Positions 32,517-44,045 of a stretch of DNA of 56,375 bases are shown here, piece after piece. The stretch covers positions 1 through 56,375 of the forward strand of contig JADRCO010000084.1 of the NCBI GenBank assembly GCA_021464525.1, in the 5' to 3' direction. Position numbers and translations under genes: made by a program. Numbering within the stretch: the stretch's first letter is position 1; the number at the start of each line of letters is the position of its first letter. The notes under the pieces were generated by a model. It did not search any database, was not told the origin of the DNA, and worked only from the letters and a program-made list of their open reading frames with translations. This stretch comes from Rhizophagus sp. LPA8_4_AMF (lineage: Eukaryota; Glomeromycota; Glomeromycetes; Glomerales; Glomeraceae).

Positions 32517-33033
32517 TTTTACATCAGATTTTACAAATTAGGTGTTTTAAATATGAATCAGAGAAAATTTGGAATCAAACATTCCGATGTATTACCAAAT
32601 AAGTATTTTAAACAACGCGTTTGTACTTAAAATCACATTCTTATACGCGTGATTAATTATAATAAATAAAATCGACGTGATTGTACCGTATACACCGTGT
32701 ACACCTGATTCCTGATTCCTGATTCCTGATTTTAAAAATTTTATAGTACTATAGTACTGGCAAATGACAATCCCAATATTATAATTCGTTATATTTGGAA
32801 CGGGTATTTTACCGTTGTATGACCCTGTACTTTAGGCATATCGAGGCATCGGCTCATTCAGATGTATCGGCGGATTATTTTATCACGTAAATAATACGTT
32901 AATTGTGTAAATCGGCACACAAGGTACTTTTTGTTTATTCATTTTTTTAGACTTTAATATAGGATACATACTGTACGTCATTCGAATTAAAATTTTTTTT
33001 CTTTTTTTATCTTCTTTATTAACGACCTTTAAA
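32517..33033. other. Intergenic between BTB-SPRY copies 1 and 2
   Basis: It includes a short tandem run of CTGATTC words (about 32705-32732). No gene is seen. Confidence 0.5.
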
Positions 33034-34415
33034 TTATTTTCTATGATAAAATTGAATTCGATAGCGACCAGGATGGCGTAATGTTACTAGAGGATAAAGC
33101 TTTGACGGTAAATTATTCCACCCCGATACTTCCGGATACCTTTTACCATTGACTGTAAAAGCGCAAGTTCTTTTATTCATATCTAAATGTACAATGACTT
33201 TTGCGCCATTTCCAAATGGTTGGCAATAATTTGATCCTTTACCAGAATTAAAGCAATAACCAGTAGAACTTAATACCCATATAGTAGATTGAGTCGTCGA
33301 CATAGCTTCAAAATTAATCTGCTCTGACGAACATACTCCAACCCAAGCAGGTTTACAATCCTTCTCAATAACAAAATCAAATTCAAAAATGCCATTATCT
33401 TCTAACGCCACTTTAGCTCTAATACCTTGGTATGAATTAACACCATTTGGTGCACTTACAACTTTTCTATTATTTTCAATAATGAGTTTTGATCCACACG
33501 CTGAACTATCCCAAACATAATCAAAATCATAGGGTATTCCTCGAGTTCCGTTAGTATCATTGTTAAGTAATGTTACTTTTTGTCGATAAGCGTTAAAAAT
33601 TATTTCACTCGAGATAATTTTCAATGGTTCAACAATATTAGTTAAAATTCTTCCTTTAATTTGACTAAAATCAATAAATTTAGCTAAAGGTTCCAATTCT
33701 TTAGCAACTTTTTGATTGTCGGTGATAGATTCGTTTATTCCTTTAATTGGATTCTCTATTTGTTCCAAGGATGGCAACTGTTGCGTAAGAGCTTGAAATG
33801 CACCATCAGAAACTAGCTTTGCTGCTAGAATAGCACTATATCGAAAAATTTCATATTCTGGAGTTGCAAAGAACTTTTCTTTTTCATGTGTACAATATAA
33901 AAGATATTTAAGTCCTGTAGTCGATAATCGACCAAATTCGATAGTATTTAATGGAATTATTGCTACTGCTTCAACCAATAAATTAATAAGTGCATCATCC
34001 TCCGCTAATGGCATTGCTTCTGCGGCTTTAGGTAGTAACTCTGGTGAATAATCTGTTTCTAATTTATTTTTAACAATGTTCATAATAGATCTGATAATTG
34101 AAAAAACTTTGCAGCGCAAAAAGCATCTATTATATTATTCTTCGTTAAAGATTCTTCTTTAATTGATCCAGTATAAGTATATTCCAATATAATCATCATT
34201 CCGGAGGAATTAATCTTTGGAAAAGAAATTTGGTTTTCATAACTTTCTTTCATCCCATTATAAAGTAATCTATCAAATACTTCGGACCTTGCAGCTAAAA
34301 TTGCTCTACAGCCATATAGTTTCTTTTCATCTTCACATAAAATTTCTATATCACTATACTTTGGATTGTTTACTAACAGTCTTAAGTCTTGTTCTAATGA
34401 ACATCCTCTCGCCAT
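33034..34415 (-). pseudogene. BTB - BACK-like - SPRY copy 2, split by a 10-bp deletion
   Basis: The 5' part (34415 down to about 34090) encodes a normal BTB domain starting MARGCSLEQDLRLLVNN. It stops at TGA just after FFQLSDLL. The 3' part continues one frame over as IMNIVKNKLETDYSPELL and encodes a full BACK-like region and SPRY domain to 33034. Aligned with paralogues, the codons between GATCT and ATTATG (normally T CAA GAT TTT or similar, 10 nt) are missing, which explains the shift. No intron signals span it. SPRY motifs are intact (WVGVCSSEQ, CAFTVNGKRYPEV), so the break is recent. Alternatives: two separate products, a BTB-only protein of 111 aa and a BACK-SPRY protein from the ATG near 34080. 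Confidence 0.75.
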
Positions 34416-34474
34416 TTTTGAGAATTTTTTTTTTTTAATTTCAATGATTCTATTTTAAGAATTTAAGAATTTGA

Positions 34475-34484
34475 TATTTATATA
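34475..34484 (-). promoter_or_regulatory. TATA box of BTB-SPRY 2
   Basis: TATATAAATA on the minus strand, 60 bp before the ATG. It is followed by an ATAGAATCATTGA leader motif that recurs before copy 5 (40.07 kb) and, altered, before copy 4 (38.29 kb). Confidence 0.5.
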
Positions 34485-34726
34485 AAAAAGTGGTTACACT
34501 ATGTGCAATGCAGATCATGTCGATAATTATAACAAAAAAAATTTCAAAAACTTTATTCAGTTTTTGTTATAAAATTAAAATTTTCATCGATTGAATTCTC
34601 AAATTAATTATATTTTTTGATTTAAGAAATACAAATTTAATTCTACTAGTTTTACTAGTTTTATATAAAAGTATATTAACCAGATATGATATGGCTATAA
34701 GTTTATGATAAGAGACCGTAAATAAA

Positions 34727-35938
34727 TGATTGAATTCGAAGGCGACCAGGGTAACATAATGATACCATAGGAAAAACCTTTGAAGGTAAATTTCAACGAA
34801 TATTTTTTACATTAATTGCAAAACACCAATTTTTTTTTATTATATCCAAATGTCCCAAATGAAGGACGATATCTGGATGATATCATGTTATTGACCATAA
34901 CACCTAATATCCATACACTATTGAACAATTACTATGGCGCAGGTAATTTGATCTAAACATGATACATGTGTGCATATTTTCTCAATAACGAAATCCCATT
35001 ATAAATACCTTTGTTTTTAAGATGCTATTTTAGCTCTCACACACTCTTGTAAGTTACAATCAACTGGCACTTGTACAACATCTCCATCATCCTCATTAAT
35101 AAGTTTTGATCCACATACTGACCTCTCCCTAACATATGCAAACTTATATAATAATGGTATTCCACGAAAACAGTTTGATTTTTTTCGATGTTGACAAAAA
35201 TCTACTGTTAGAATAATTTCTAATGGCTCAATGATATCAACTATTGTTTGCTCCTTGGTTCGTTTGAAATCAATAAATTCGATCAAAACTCCAATTCTTC
35301 GGTAACTTTTTATTAATCCGTTTTTGCTTTAAATTTTCTAAGGTTTCCAACAGCCTCATTAGAATTTTATACGTATTATTAGAAATTTTTTTTTCACAAG
35401 AAGCGAGCTACATCGGAAACTTCATATTCCGAAGTTGCAAAATGTCTCTTCTTTTTACGTGTACAAGAGATATTGAAGGGCTTTAATAGATAATCGACCA
35501 AATTCAATGGAGTAGTTGCCACTATTTCAACCAGTAGATTAAGGAGAATATTATCTTCCGTAAATACCATCGTATCTACAGCTTCAGATAATAATTCAGG
35601 TAAATAATTATCTTTGTAATTCTCCTTTAAAATATTTTTACCGGTTTTTATGACGAAATTTTAAAGACTCAATAATTGAAAATAATCCGCAGCAATAAAA
35701 ATTTGTACTATATTATCTTAGTTATTCTTTAATTGAACCTGTATAATAATTTCCATTCAACCGTTGGAAGAGAAATTTGATTTTCATATAAAGTAACCGG
35801 TCAAATAATTCTGACCTTGTAGTCAAAATTGCTTAGATACATAATTATTTTATCTTTACATAAAATTACTATATCGCCATATTTTGAGTTATTTATCGAC
35901 AATCTTAAGTCTTATTTTAACGAAAGTCCTCTCTTCAT
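34727..35938 (-). pseudogene. Heavily decayed BTB - SPRY copy 3
   Basis: Position 35938 begins MKRGLSLK and then meets a TAA where paralogues have a Gln or Glu codon. The stretch continues DLRLSINNSK. Recognisable pieces of the BTB, BACK-like (EFIDFKRTKEQTIVDIIEP) and SPRY parts (SVCGSKLINEDDGDVV) follow in several frames with deletions and stops. The last family-specific segment (GATTGAATTCGAAGGCGACC on the plus strand) ends near 34727. Total length is about 1.2 kb against 1.4 kb in intact genes. It is a much older loss than copy 2. Confidence 0.8.
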
Positions 35939-36887
35939 TTTTTTTTTTCGTTGAAAAAAAATTGATACATGAATCACATTAAGAAACTTATAAATAGTTT
36001 AAATTTAGATATGTAGTGTGTTACATAACAAAACCAAAATTTAGATCGGATAGCAAATTGTCGATATACGTAATATTCATAATTATTCTTTGGTTGTAAC
36101 TTAATTTATAACTTATAGATTTTGGCGAATATAAATAATCTGAATGATGGGTAAAGAAGAATGCTATTATAATGAATATGAAGATGAATGGGCTGAAGAG
36201 AAGCTTATGTTTTCACTCGATCTAGGCTCCCTCCACCTTAAAGTAAAAGGTCGAAATTTTTAGAATCAAGAAATTGCGCACTCAACAGTTCAATCCAAGT
36301 TTATGCACGAGCACTATATTTTTAGCCTTCGAGTGAATTAAGTATTGATCTAATATTAATGATACAGTATTTGACGTATTTTGAGTATTTTGACATTATA
36401 TTGATTATTTGTTAAATGAATTTTTTACTAATAAATAATGGTTCTTAAGAAATTACAATAATAAAATATCTAAAAAAATAATTGTTATAAATTAAATGAA
36501 TACATTAATCGAATATCATATAAGCTGCTAAATTGTCCTAGACGCGTACGTATATAACATATATTTGCTTATTAACACTCCTTAGGCTTATTCTAACGAA
36601 TACCTTCTTGTCATTCCTAATCATAGTTATAATTAAATATATTCAAGAATTAAAAAGAATCGTATCTATAAGCATAGCTATATGTGCAAAGAAGATATAT
36701 TACCTTTAGCATTGAAATTCATACGGCACATAAATAATTTCATTCTACACGCTAAGAAAATAATACAAAATTTTTTATTAATGATTTCTCAACTAAATTA
36801 TATTTTCATGCATGACTTTAAATAATATCCAATTTTACTCTCAATACTTACGTCTCCGCATATATTATAGAGGGTATATATGTAGAT
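35939..36887. other. Intergenic between BTB-SPRY copies 3 and 4
   Basis: It holds the ruined promoter region of copy 3 (TATTTATAAG on the minus strand near 35990). A short plus-strand frame at about 36145-36260 (MMGKEECYYNEYEDEWAEEK) is too short and isolated to call. No gene. Confidence 0.4.
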
Positions 36888-38294
36888 TTATGATTTTAGA
36901 TGAGGTTGAATTCGAAAGCGACCAGGATAAGTAAGTGATACTACAGGATAAAGCTTTGATGGCAAATTATTCCATGCTGATACTACCGGATATTTTGTAC
37001 CATTAACTGTAAAAGCACAAGATCTTTTATTCATATCTAGATGAACAGTAATTCTTGCACCATCTCCAAATTTAGGGCAATAATTACGTTGCCAATTTCC
37101 GAAATTACAATAATCACCGTTATCATTCAATACCCATCCAAAAGTCGCCCAACTTTCACTATTAAAATTTTCCGATGTACATACTCCAATATGAGAATGC
37201 ATACAGATTTTCTCAATAATGACATCCCATTCAAAAATATTTTCATTCTCTAATGCAAGTTTTGCTCTAACACTTCGATATCTATTCCTTGATGCGCTTA
37301 CAACTTTTCCATTATCCTCAATAATAAGGTTTGGTCCACATGCTGATTCATCCCAAACATAATCGGATTCATTAAATTTGTAAATTGGTGTTGATATTCC
37401 TCGAGTATCATTTAAGTCTGAACTATTCGATTTTGCTATATATCGATAAACATTTAAAATTATTTTAGTTGGGATAATTTCTAATGGATCAATTATATCA
37501 GCAAATATTTGTCTTTTAATTCGTCTAAAATCAATAAATTCAACCAAAGGTTCCAATTCTTTAGCAACTTCAGATTTTTGATTATCGGCAATAAATTTAT
37601 TTTTTACTTGGATCGAGTTATTCATTTGTTCTAAGGTAGGTAAGCTCTCCATAAGAACTTTGTATACACTATTAGAGACTTGTTTTGCTGCCAGAATAAC
37701 AGCATATCGAAAAACTTCATATTCTGGCGTTGCAAAGGGTGTTTCCTTATCATATGTATAAGATAGGAGATGTTGAAGTGCCTTGATTGATAATCGACCA
37801 AACTCAACAGTATTTAGTGGAATAGTTGCTACAACTTCGACTAATAAATTTAAGAGAATATTATCTTCCGATAGCGGCATTGTAACCACAACTTTAGATA
37901 ATAATTCTGGTGAATAATTTTTTGAATAATTAGTACTTTTAATAGTTTCCATAATAAATTTCTGAAGGTCTAGTAATTGAAAATAGTCTGCAGCATAAAA
38001 AGCTTCAACTATATTTTCTTTAGATAAAGACTCTTCTTTAATTGATCCCGAATAAATGTATTCTAATATAATTTCCATTTCGGAAGAATTAATCTTCGGG
38101 AAAGAAATTTGATTTTCATAACTTTCTTTCATCCCATTATAAAGTAATTTATCAAATACTTCAGATCTTGCTGCTAAAATTGCTCTGCAACCATGTAGTA
38201 TTTTTTCGTCCTTACATAAAATTTTTATATCGCTATATTTTGAATTATTTATTAATAATCTCAAATCTTGTTCTAATGAATATCCTTTCGTCAT
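36888..38294 (-). CDS. BTB - BACK-like - SPRY protein 4
   Basis: Intronless, 468 aa, start MTKGYSLEQDLRLLINN. BTB about 17-115 (ILCKDEKILHGCRAILAARS, YNGMKESYENQISFPK, ILEYIYSGSIKEESLS). BACK-like middle about 120-290 (SPELLSKVVVTMPLSED, LEPLVEFIDFRRIKRQI). SPRY about 315-465 (IFEWDVIIEKICMHSHIGVC, GWVLNDNGDYCNFG, ITVHLDMNKRSCAFTVNG, GRFRIQP). The SPRY loop after IGVC is shorter than in paralogues (lacks the AG-Q/P stretch), so its binding face should differ. Expected CUL3-type receptor. A leader motif GGATCATTGG and a CTATAAATTT box lie upstream. Confidence 0.87.
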   Translation of the reverse strand: MTKGYSLEQDLRLLINNSKYSDIKILCKDEKILHGCRAILAARSEVFDKLLYNGMKESYENQISFPKINSSEMEIILEYIYSGSIKEESLSKENIVEAFYAADYFQLLDLQKFIMETIKSTNYSKNYSPELLSKVVVTMPLSEDNILLNLLVEVVATIPLNTVEFGRLSIKALQHLLSYTYDKETPFATPEYEVFRYAVILAAKQVSNSVYKVLMESLPTLEQMNNSIQVKNKFIADNQKSEVAKELEPLVEFIDFRRIKRQIFADIIDPLEIIPTKIILNVYRYIAKSNSSDLNDTRGISTPIYKFNESDYVWDESACGPNLIIEDNGKVVSASRNRYRSVRAKLALENENIFEWDVIIEKICMHSHIGVCTSENFNSESWATFGWVLNDNGDYCNFGNWQRNYCPKFGDGARITVHLDMNKRSCAFTVNGTKYPVVSAWNNLPSKLYPVVSLTYPGRFRIQPHLKS

Positions 38295-38350
38295 TTTTTT
38301 TGGAATTTTTTTTTTTTTTTGTTGAGAAAGAAAGTTTTATTATCCAATGA

Positions 38351-40071
38351 TCCCATTTCAGGCTAAATTTATAGTAAGTGTAGATTTTTTACAAATTTAG
38401 ATTCGTTTCAATTGAATTTGGAAAATCGAGTCACGTGTGCATGATATAACAATTTCGATAGACTTTTTTTTTTGTACTAAAATAAAAGAATTATTACGAA
38501 CTTTAAGATTTCTATTTCATTAAAAAACACAACTGCATGAAAGTTTAAACATTTCCCATTTAACTGTTTCCGCAATCTGCATGAAACATATTTATAGTAT
38601 AGTTGTTAATTAAATATCATAGTTTAAGATCATTTTCAATTTTGTTTAAACCTCAATACGGTCACACCACTCATTATACTACAACCGCCAACATTCAATC
38701 ACTATCTAAACATTATTGAAGGTTATGAATATGTGCATAATTTAAAATATATCATCTTTTATTATTTTATAATTAAAGTTATTTCCATTTTCGTTATCAT
38801 CATTAATTAATTATTAATATTAAAATTTCACATTTTAATGACCTGATAGTAATATACTCTAATAGACAAATGGTTTACATATATATAATCTTAGATATTT
38901 GACATTTGTAATATCATTAAAAATCCACAAAAGAATTTGAACAATTATAGAAGAAGCTCTTAATAGTATGAAACCATAAACTTTAATGAATATGGTTATA
39001 CGGACTCATTTCGAAGGTAACTCCGAAGAAAGAAAGTTTTTTATTGTTTTACTTTAACGAACGGTAACTAACGTTCGTTCTTATCAAGAACGCTGAAGTT
39101 ACTATTTTTTTTTTTTTTTTTGTTTTATTGCGATCCGTCATAAAGAATTATATTAGGAATGTCATATAAAAGATATTTCTTAATCTAATACACTTAATGA
39201 TGATGATAAAATACTCGAATCATCAGATAATTTAAGAATTATTTGAAAAGGATAATATATATAATTATATTTAAATTCACATTATTTGAAATTATTAAAT
39301 TTGATTATATTGTCCCTCTATACAATAAAATTCAACAAAAAAAAAGTAGATGATTAAATGATGATAAAATATTGATGACAGGAATTACTGATTTAATAAT
39401 GTTGAGAATTTACAAAAACGTGTAAATTTGAATTATCATTAGAAAGTAAAATATAAAACGATTGGATTAGTAACTTCAGAAAATAATACGAAATTAGAAG
39501 AAGTTTATGTTAAAGGGTTTTATCCGATGATAAGAAATATTGATATAACAAAATATTATATTTATGGATAAAATTATGGAAATAATGCCATTAACAGAGG
39601 ATAACATATCTTAACGCGTCAGACAGTTGTAATTTATATAGAGCTAAATTACAAATAATTGTCACGTGACTTAAAAATCGAATGTGAGAAAATAAAAATA
39701 CTTTCTTTATACTGCTATTTAACCAAAATATGTCCAGTGGAACAGCTATAATTCTGGAACATGCTAATTTAAAAAATTGATCAATGTGTTATATTTCATA
39801 AATTTAGATATTCTCTTTATTCAATTTTTGTCGATCATGAACAAAAGTTCACGAAAAAAAATATGAAAAAAATTAGATATTTTATAATAATTATAATAAG
39901 ACTTTATATAACATTGTCCGTTTATTAAATTGCCTAACATTATGAATATCATCGTGTCACGAAGACTATTAATTGCAAGATCTTCATTATGCATATGTTG
40001 TACACGGTTTTATTTTATAAACCACTTTCTTGAAATAGAATCATTGATTATTAAAAAAAAAATTTTCAGTA
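38351..40071. other. Intergenic between divergent BTB-SPRY copies 4 and 5
   Basis: These two genes are divergently transcribed. The spacer has a hairpin AACGAACG/CGTTCGTT near 39056-39080 and CACGTG palindromes near 38433 and 39662. A stretch at about 39370-39560 reads as patchy protein (TIGLVTSENNTKLEEVYVKG) interrupted by stops, perhaps an old gene relic. No gene is called. Confidence 0.45.
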
Positions 40072-41481
40072 ATGACTAGAGGATATTCGTTAGAAAATGA
40101 TTTGAAATTGTTAATAAATAACCCAAAGTATAGTGATATAGAAATTTTATGTGAAGATGAAAAGAAACTATACGGTTGTAGAGCAATTTTGGCTGCAAGG
40201 TCCGAAGTATTTGATAGATTACTTTATAATGGGATGAAAGAAAGTTATGAAAAACAAATTTCTTTTCCAAAGATTAATTCCTCTGAAATGAAAATTATAT
40301 TGGAATATATTTATACGGGATCAATTAAAGAAGAATCTTTATCTAAAGAAAATATAGTTGAAGTTTTTAATGCTGCAGATTATTTTCAAATGCCAAGTCT
40401 TCAAGATTTTATCGTGAAAATTCTTAAAAATACTTTTAAAAAAAATCACGCAGAAAATTTTTCACCGGAATTATTATCTAAAGTTGCAGAAATAATCCCA
40501 ATAACAGAAGATAATGTTCTTCTTAACTTATTTATCGAAACAGTGGCAATTATTCCATTGAATACTATTGAATTTGGTCGATTATCTATTGCAGCACTCA
40601 AATATCTTTTATCTTATACACATGAAAAAGAAAAATCTTTTGTGACTCCAGAATATGAAGTTTTTCGATATAGTGCTATTTTAACAGCAAAACATGTTTC
40701 TAATAATGCATTTAAAACTCTTACGAAACGATTACCAACTTTAGAACAAATAGAAAATTCATTACAAGTAAAAAATGACCCTATTACCGATCTCCAAAAC
40801 GTTACTAAAGAATTAGAACCTTTAATTAAATTCATTGATTTTAATCAAATTAAAGGAAAAATTTTGATTGATATCATTGAACCGCTAGAAATTATTCCGA
40901 CTAAAATAATTTTAGATGCCTACCGACAAAAAGTAAAATTACATTGTACAGATTTAAATGGAGTTCGTGGAATAAACATTATTAATGAGTCTAATTTCGC
41001 TTGGGATGAGTCAGCTCGTGGATCAAAACTTGTTATTGAGGAAAATGGAAAAGTTCTTAGTGCACAAAATAGTTGTGATCGAGAACAATGTGCTAGAGCT
41101 AAATTAATATTAGAAAATAAAGGTATTTTTGAATGGGAAATAATTATTGTAAAATTATGCGATTATTCTTGGGTTGGAATTTGTGCATCCGAAAACTTTA
41201 AATATGAAAAATGGGCAGGAAGACAACCTACTGGATGGGTATTGGGTTCTAATGGTTCATGTTGGAATTCAGGTGAAGTATTTGATTATTGTCCTTCATT
41301 TGGAGAGGGCACAAAAATTACTGTACATTTAGATATGAATAAAAGAACTTGCGCTTTTACAATCAATGGTACAAGGTATCCCGAAGTATCGAGTTGGAAT
41401 AATTTACCATCAAAGCTTTATCCAGTAGTATCATTAACATATCCTGGTCGCTTTAGAATTCAACCATACCAAAAAAATTAA
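40072..41481 (+). CDS. BTB - BACK-like - SPRY protein 5
   Basis: Intronless, 469 aa, start MTRGYSLENDLKLLINN. BTB about 17-115 with YSDIEILCEDEKKLYGC, RAILAARSEVFDRLLYNG and ILEYIYTGSIKEESLS. BACK-like region about 125-290 (SPELLSKVAEIIPITED, LEPLIKFIDFNQIKGKI). SPRY about 305-465: GIFEWEIIIVKLC, WVGICASENF, TGWVLGSNGSCWNSG, ITVHLDMNKRTCAF, LYPVVSLTYPGRFRIQP. No broken residues at conserved family positions. The leader has ATAGAATCATTGA just before the start, as in copy 2. It faces away from copy 4. Expected ubiquitin-ligase receptor (family inference). Confidence 0.88.
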   Translation: MTRGYSLENDLKLLINNPKYSDIEILCEDEKKLYGCRAILAARSEVFDRLLYNGMKESYEKQISFPKINSSEMKIILEYIYTGSIKEESLSKENIVEVFNAADYFQMPSLQDFIVKILKNTFKKNHAENFSPELLSKVAEIIPITEDNVLLNLFIETVAIIPLNTIEFGRLSIAALKYLLSYTHEKEKSFVTPEYEVFRYSAILTAKHVSNNAFKTLTKRLPTLEQIENSLQVKNDPITDLQNVTKELEPLIKFIDFNQIKGKILIDIIEPLEIIPTKIILDAYRQKVKLHCTDLNGVRGINIINESNFAWDESARGSKLVIEENGKVLSAQNSCDREQCARAKLILENKGIFEWEIIIVKLCDYSWVGICASENFKYEKWAGRQPTGWVLGSNGSCWNSGEVFDYCPSFGEGTKITVHLDMNKRTCAFTINGTRYPEVSSWNNLPSKLYPVVSLTYPGRFRIQPYQKN

Positions 41482-43297
41482 AATTTTTTCAATTTTTCTT
41501 CCTTTCTTAGTTTTTGTTTTCTATTTTTGTTTTTAAAAATAAAATTTTAATTAATTTATATTAAATTTTCAAACTGCGTTTTTCTTTGGATTGTTTTAGC
41601 ATTAAAAATCAACATCAAGATTCTGTATCAACTTCAATATTCTATATATCCTGATGGCTTTAATCATAGTATTTTGTTTTTTTGTTTGATATTCCATCGA
41701 GTCTCTTTATAAATGCTGAAATTTCATAGTATTTTCTAATACATGCATTCATTTATACACTCTTTGTTCTGGTTTTGTTGCAGGAGGACCCTAAAATGGT
41801 TTAAAAATTGAAAATAAGGATGTATTATTATTTATTGTTTATATTGTAAAAAAGAAAAGAATCTAAGTTGCAAAATATTATAATTGTCTTTCTTCGGGAT
41901 TTCATATATCGCTTTGAGCACACAGCCCTAAAAAATTAATTAACGAGTAAAAATGAAGTAACTAGGAAAACGGAAACCGTTAAAGTCCGTCGCGCTCATT
42001 TACTTGGTATCTTTTTTTATTAAAAAAAAAAAAATTTCAAATTAGTAGTGTTACAAAATCGCCAGTGAAACAAGTAAAGCATATCAAAAAAGGAAAAAAC
42101 AGGGGTAATTAGTGAGGTGACGTCAGCGGATGGACGGAAGGAAAATTTCATGGGTTAATCCAAAATCATTAGTTCGTTATAAGTGCTCTACAATATAAAG
42201 TCCTCGCTACGCTCGGACAATGAGGTACCTATACCATCTGTTGTACATTATCTATTATCATACAAATTTACGCATATATTTTTTCGTATATAATATCCAT
42301 TAACATTTCGTAATTCTTCTTAAATTATCATTTATCACATCCTCAACTCAACCGTCAAAAAAATCTAAAACTTCTCTAAAATTAGAGACTCCAGATTGTT
42401 TTCTTCAAAAGTTTCAAAACCTCCATCTCAATGATGTACCTTTCAGAAATGGGAATGAGATCATCGTAAGAAATTATTATTAACCATTTTCAATCGGTTA
42501 ATTTTTCCCGTCTAATGTTACCAATTTTGGTGAATAAATAGCTTCTTAATTCATAAATATAAATATATTTTTTTCTTTAAGTTAAAGATGACCAAATTCG
42601 GAAATCAAGGTTATGGCTAATTGGTTTATTTATATAAATAAACCAATAATAAGTTAATTGTAGAAGCCTTTTTTTTTATTGATATTTTACATCTAAATAT
42701 TTGCTTTTCAATCTATTAATCGGTACTTATATCTAAATTCTGGTATATTACTATTTGAAGAAAGTTCTGAACCAATAATTTCCAATAAAATCGAAACTCA
42801 ATATTTAATTCAACAGACAACATGTCATAATTCAACTAAATTAATGTTCTTTGAGACATAACTACTATTTTGTAGTAAAAATATGCTAAAATGAATAAGA
42901 TCTTAATGAGTAAGATTTGAAATTTCATATAAAATTTTAATCATGATTAGCGCCTTATCTTAATCGCGCTTTTTGTGCAGGTTAGCCTTTTAATTTCTCA
43001 ATCCTGTATTTTGTGAAGATACCCATTGTAAAATATTCTTAAGAATAAATTATTATGTGTACGATTTTTTTATTTTTTAAAAAAAAAATTGATTAAATTT
43101 TCTTGATTGAAAAATATACATACAAATCATAAATGAAATATTAATTTTATTAAATCTATATTCAAACATAATGAATAACAATATGAATCATTTAGACGTT
43201 TGAAAAGTGGTAATATACTGATAATACACCTAAATATATAAATAAATATATTAAACATCTTGCTAATTTTCATTATTATATTAATGATAAAGTACTC
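41482..43297. other. Intergenic; includes near-palindrome at 42200-42218
   Basis: Long AT-rich spacer without a supported gene. GTCCTCGCTACGCTCGGAC at 42200-42218 is a near-palindrome in a GC-rich patch. The patch between 42090 and 42240 is unlike its surroundings and may be a small repeat. Confidence 0.45.
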
Positions 43298-43766
43298 CGG
43301 CCCTACCACAAAGGGACTTCCTAAGAAGTGTACTATGCTCCTCCCATTAAAAATTACGCATAGCACCATGCCGTACCACAACCAACCAGCCCTACTATGA
43401 GACTGCAGCAAAAGCTGGTACTCACAGGCTTACAAAGTAAGCACACTATGCTCCCACCCATGCATAGTATCATGCTGCTCCAATAAAAATACCCAATAAA
43501 CTTAAAAATAACAAAGAAATAAAAAATTCACAAAGTACAAAAATATCAAAAAAAAATATATATATATAAAATACACCTACCTTCGGCCCTACCGCAAAGG
43601 GACTTCCTAAGAAGTGTACTATGCTCCTCCCATAAAAATTACGCATAGCACCATGCCGTACCACAACCAACCAGCCCTACTATGAGACTGCAGCAAAAGC
43701 TGGTACTCACAGGCTTACAAAGTAAGCACACTATGCTCCCACCCATGCATAGCATCATGCTGCTCC
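43298..43766. repeat. Two near-identical 184-bp copies, 286 bp apart
   Basis: 43298-43481 and 43584-43766 differ at only a few positions. Shared blocks include GGGACTTCCTAAGAAGTG, TACCACAACCAACCAGCC, GACTGCAGCAAAAGCTGG and CTCACAGGCTTACAAAG. Each unit has an internal inexact duplication: CATAGTATCATG / TGCTCCCACC against CATAGCACCATG / TGCTCCTCCC, each next to ACTATGCTCC. The sequence is far more GC-rich than its flanks. It is a recent tandem duplication including an AT-rich spacer. Frames reading through it are repeat-derived. Confidence 0.8.
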
Positions 43767-43840
43767 ATAAATAATGCCCAAAAAAACTTACTTACTTTTG
43801 ATATTCTTCAGACAAATTAGATATAAATTAGATATAAAAG

Positions 43841-44045
43841 AGCTGATTAAATGAAAATGAGCGAGATGAAAGGGAAAGAAAAAGCAAGCAAGAGAGAGAA
43901 GAGAAGAAAAAAAGGAAGGATGAGAGACAACAAGAGTAGGAGAGAAAGAGTGAGGGAGAAACAGAAAAGTGTAAGATAACAAAGTGGAAAAGGTGAGAGA
44001 GAAAGGAGAGAAAAGAGATAAAAAAGAATAATATAAGATTATTAA
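43841..44045 (+). repeat. Purine-rich GA tract of about 200 bp
   Basis: Almost all A and G, built of GAGAGA, GGGAAAG and GAAGAAAA words, with few pyrimidines. It is low-complexity and has no gene. It sits directly after the tandem repeat pair. Confidence 0.65.

Noticed and set aside
40076..40270. Minus-strand frame opposite BTB-SPRY 5, with near-identical peptides opposite copies 2, 6 and 7
   Set aside because: It recurs only because the sense BTB codons are conserved; it has no start context or independent composition. Shadow of the real genes.
43788..43982. Minus-strand ORF of 64 codons (Ser/Phe/His-rich)
   Set aside because: It is simply the complement of the purine tract read as codons.
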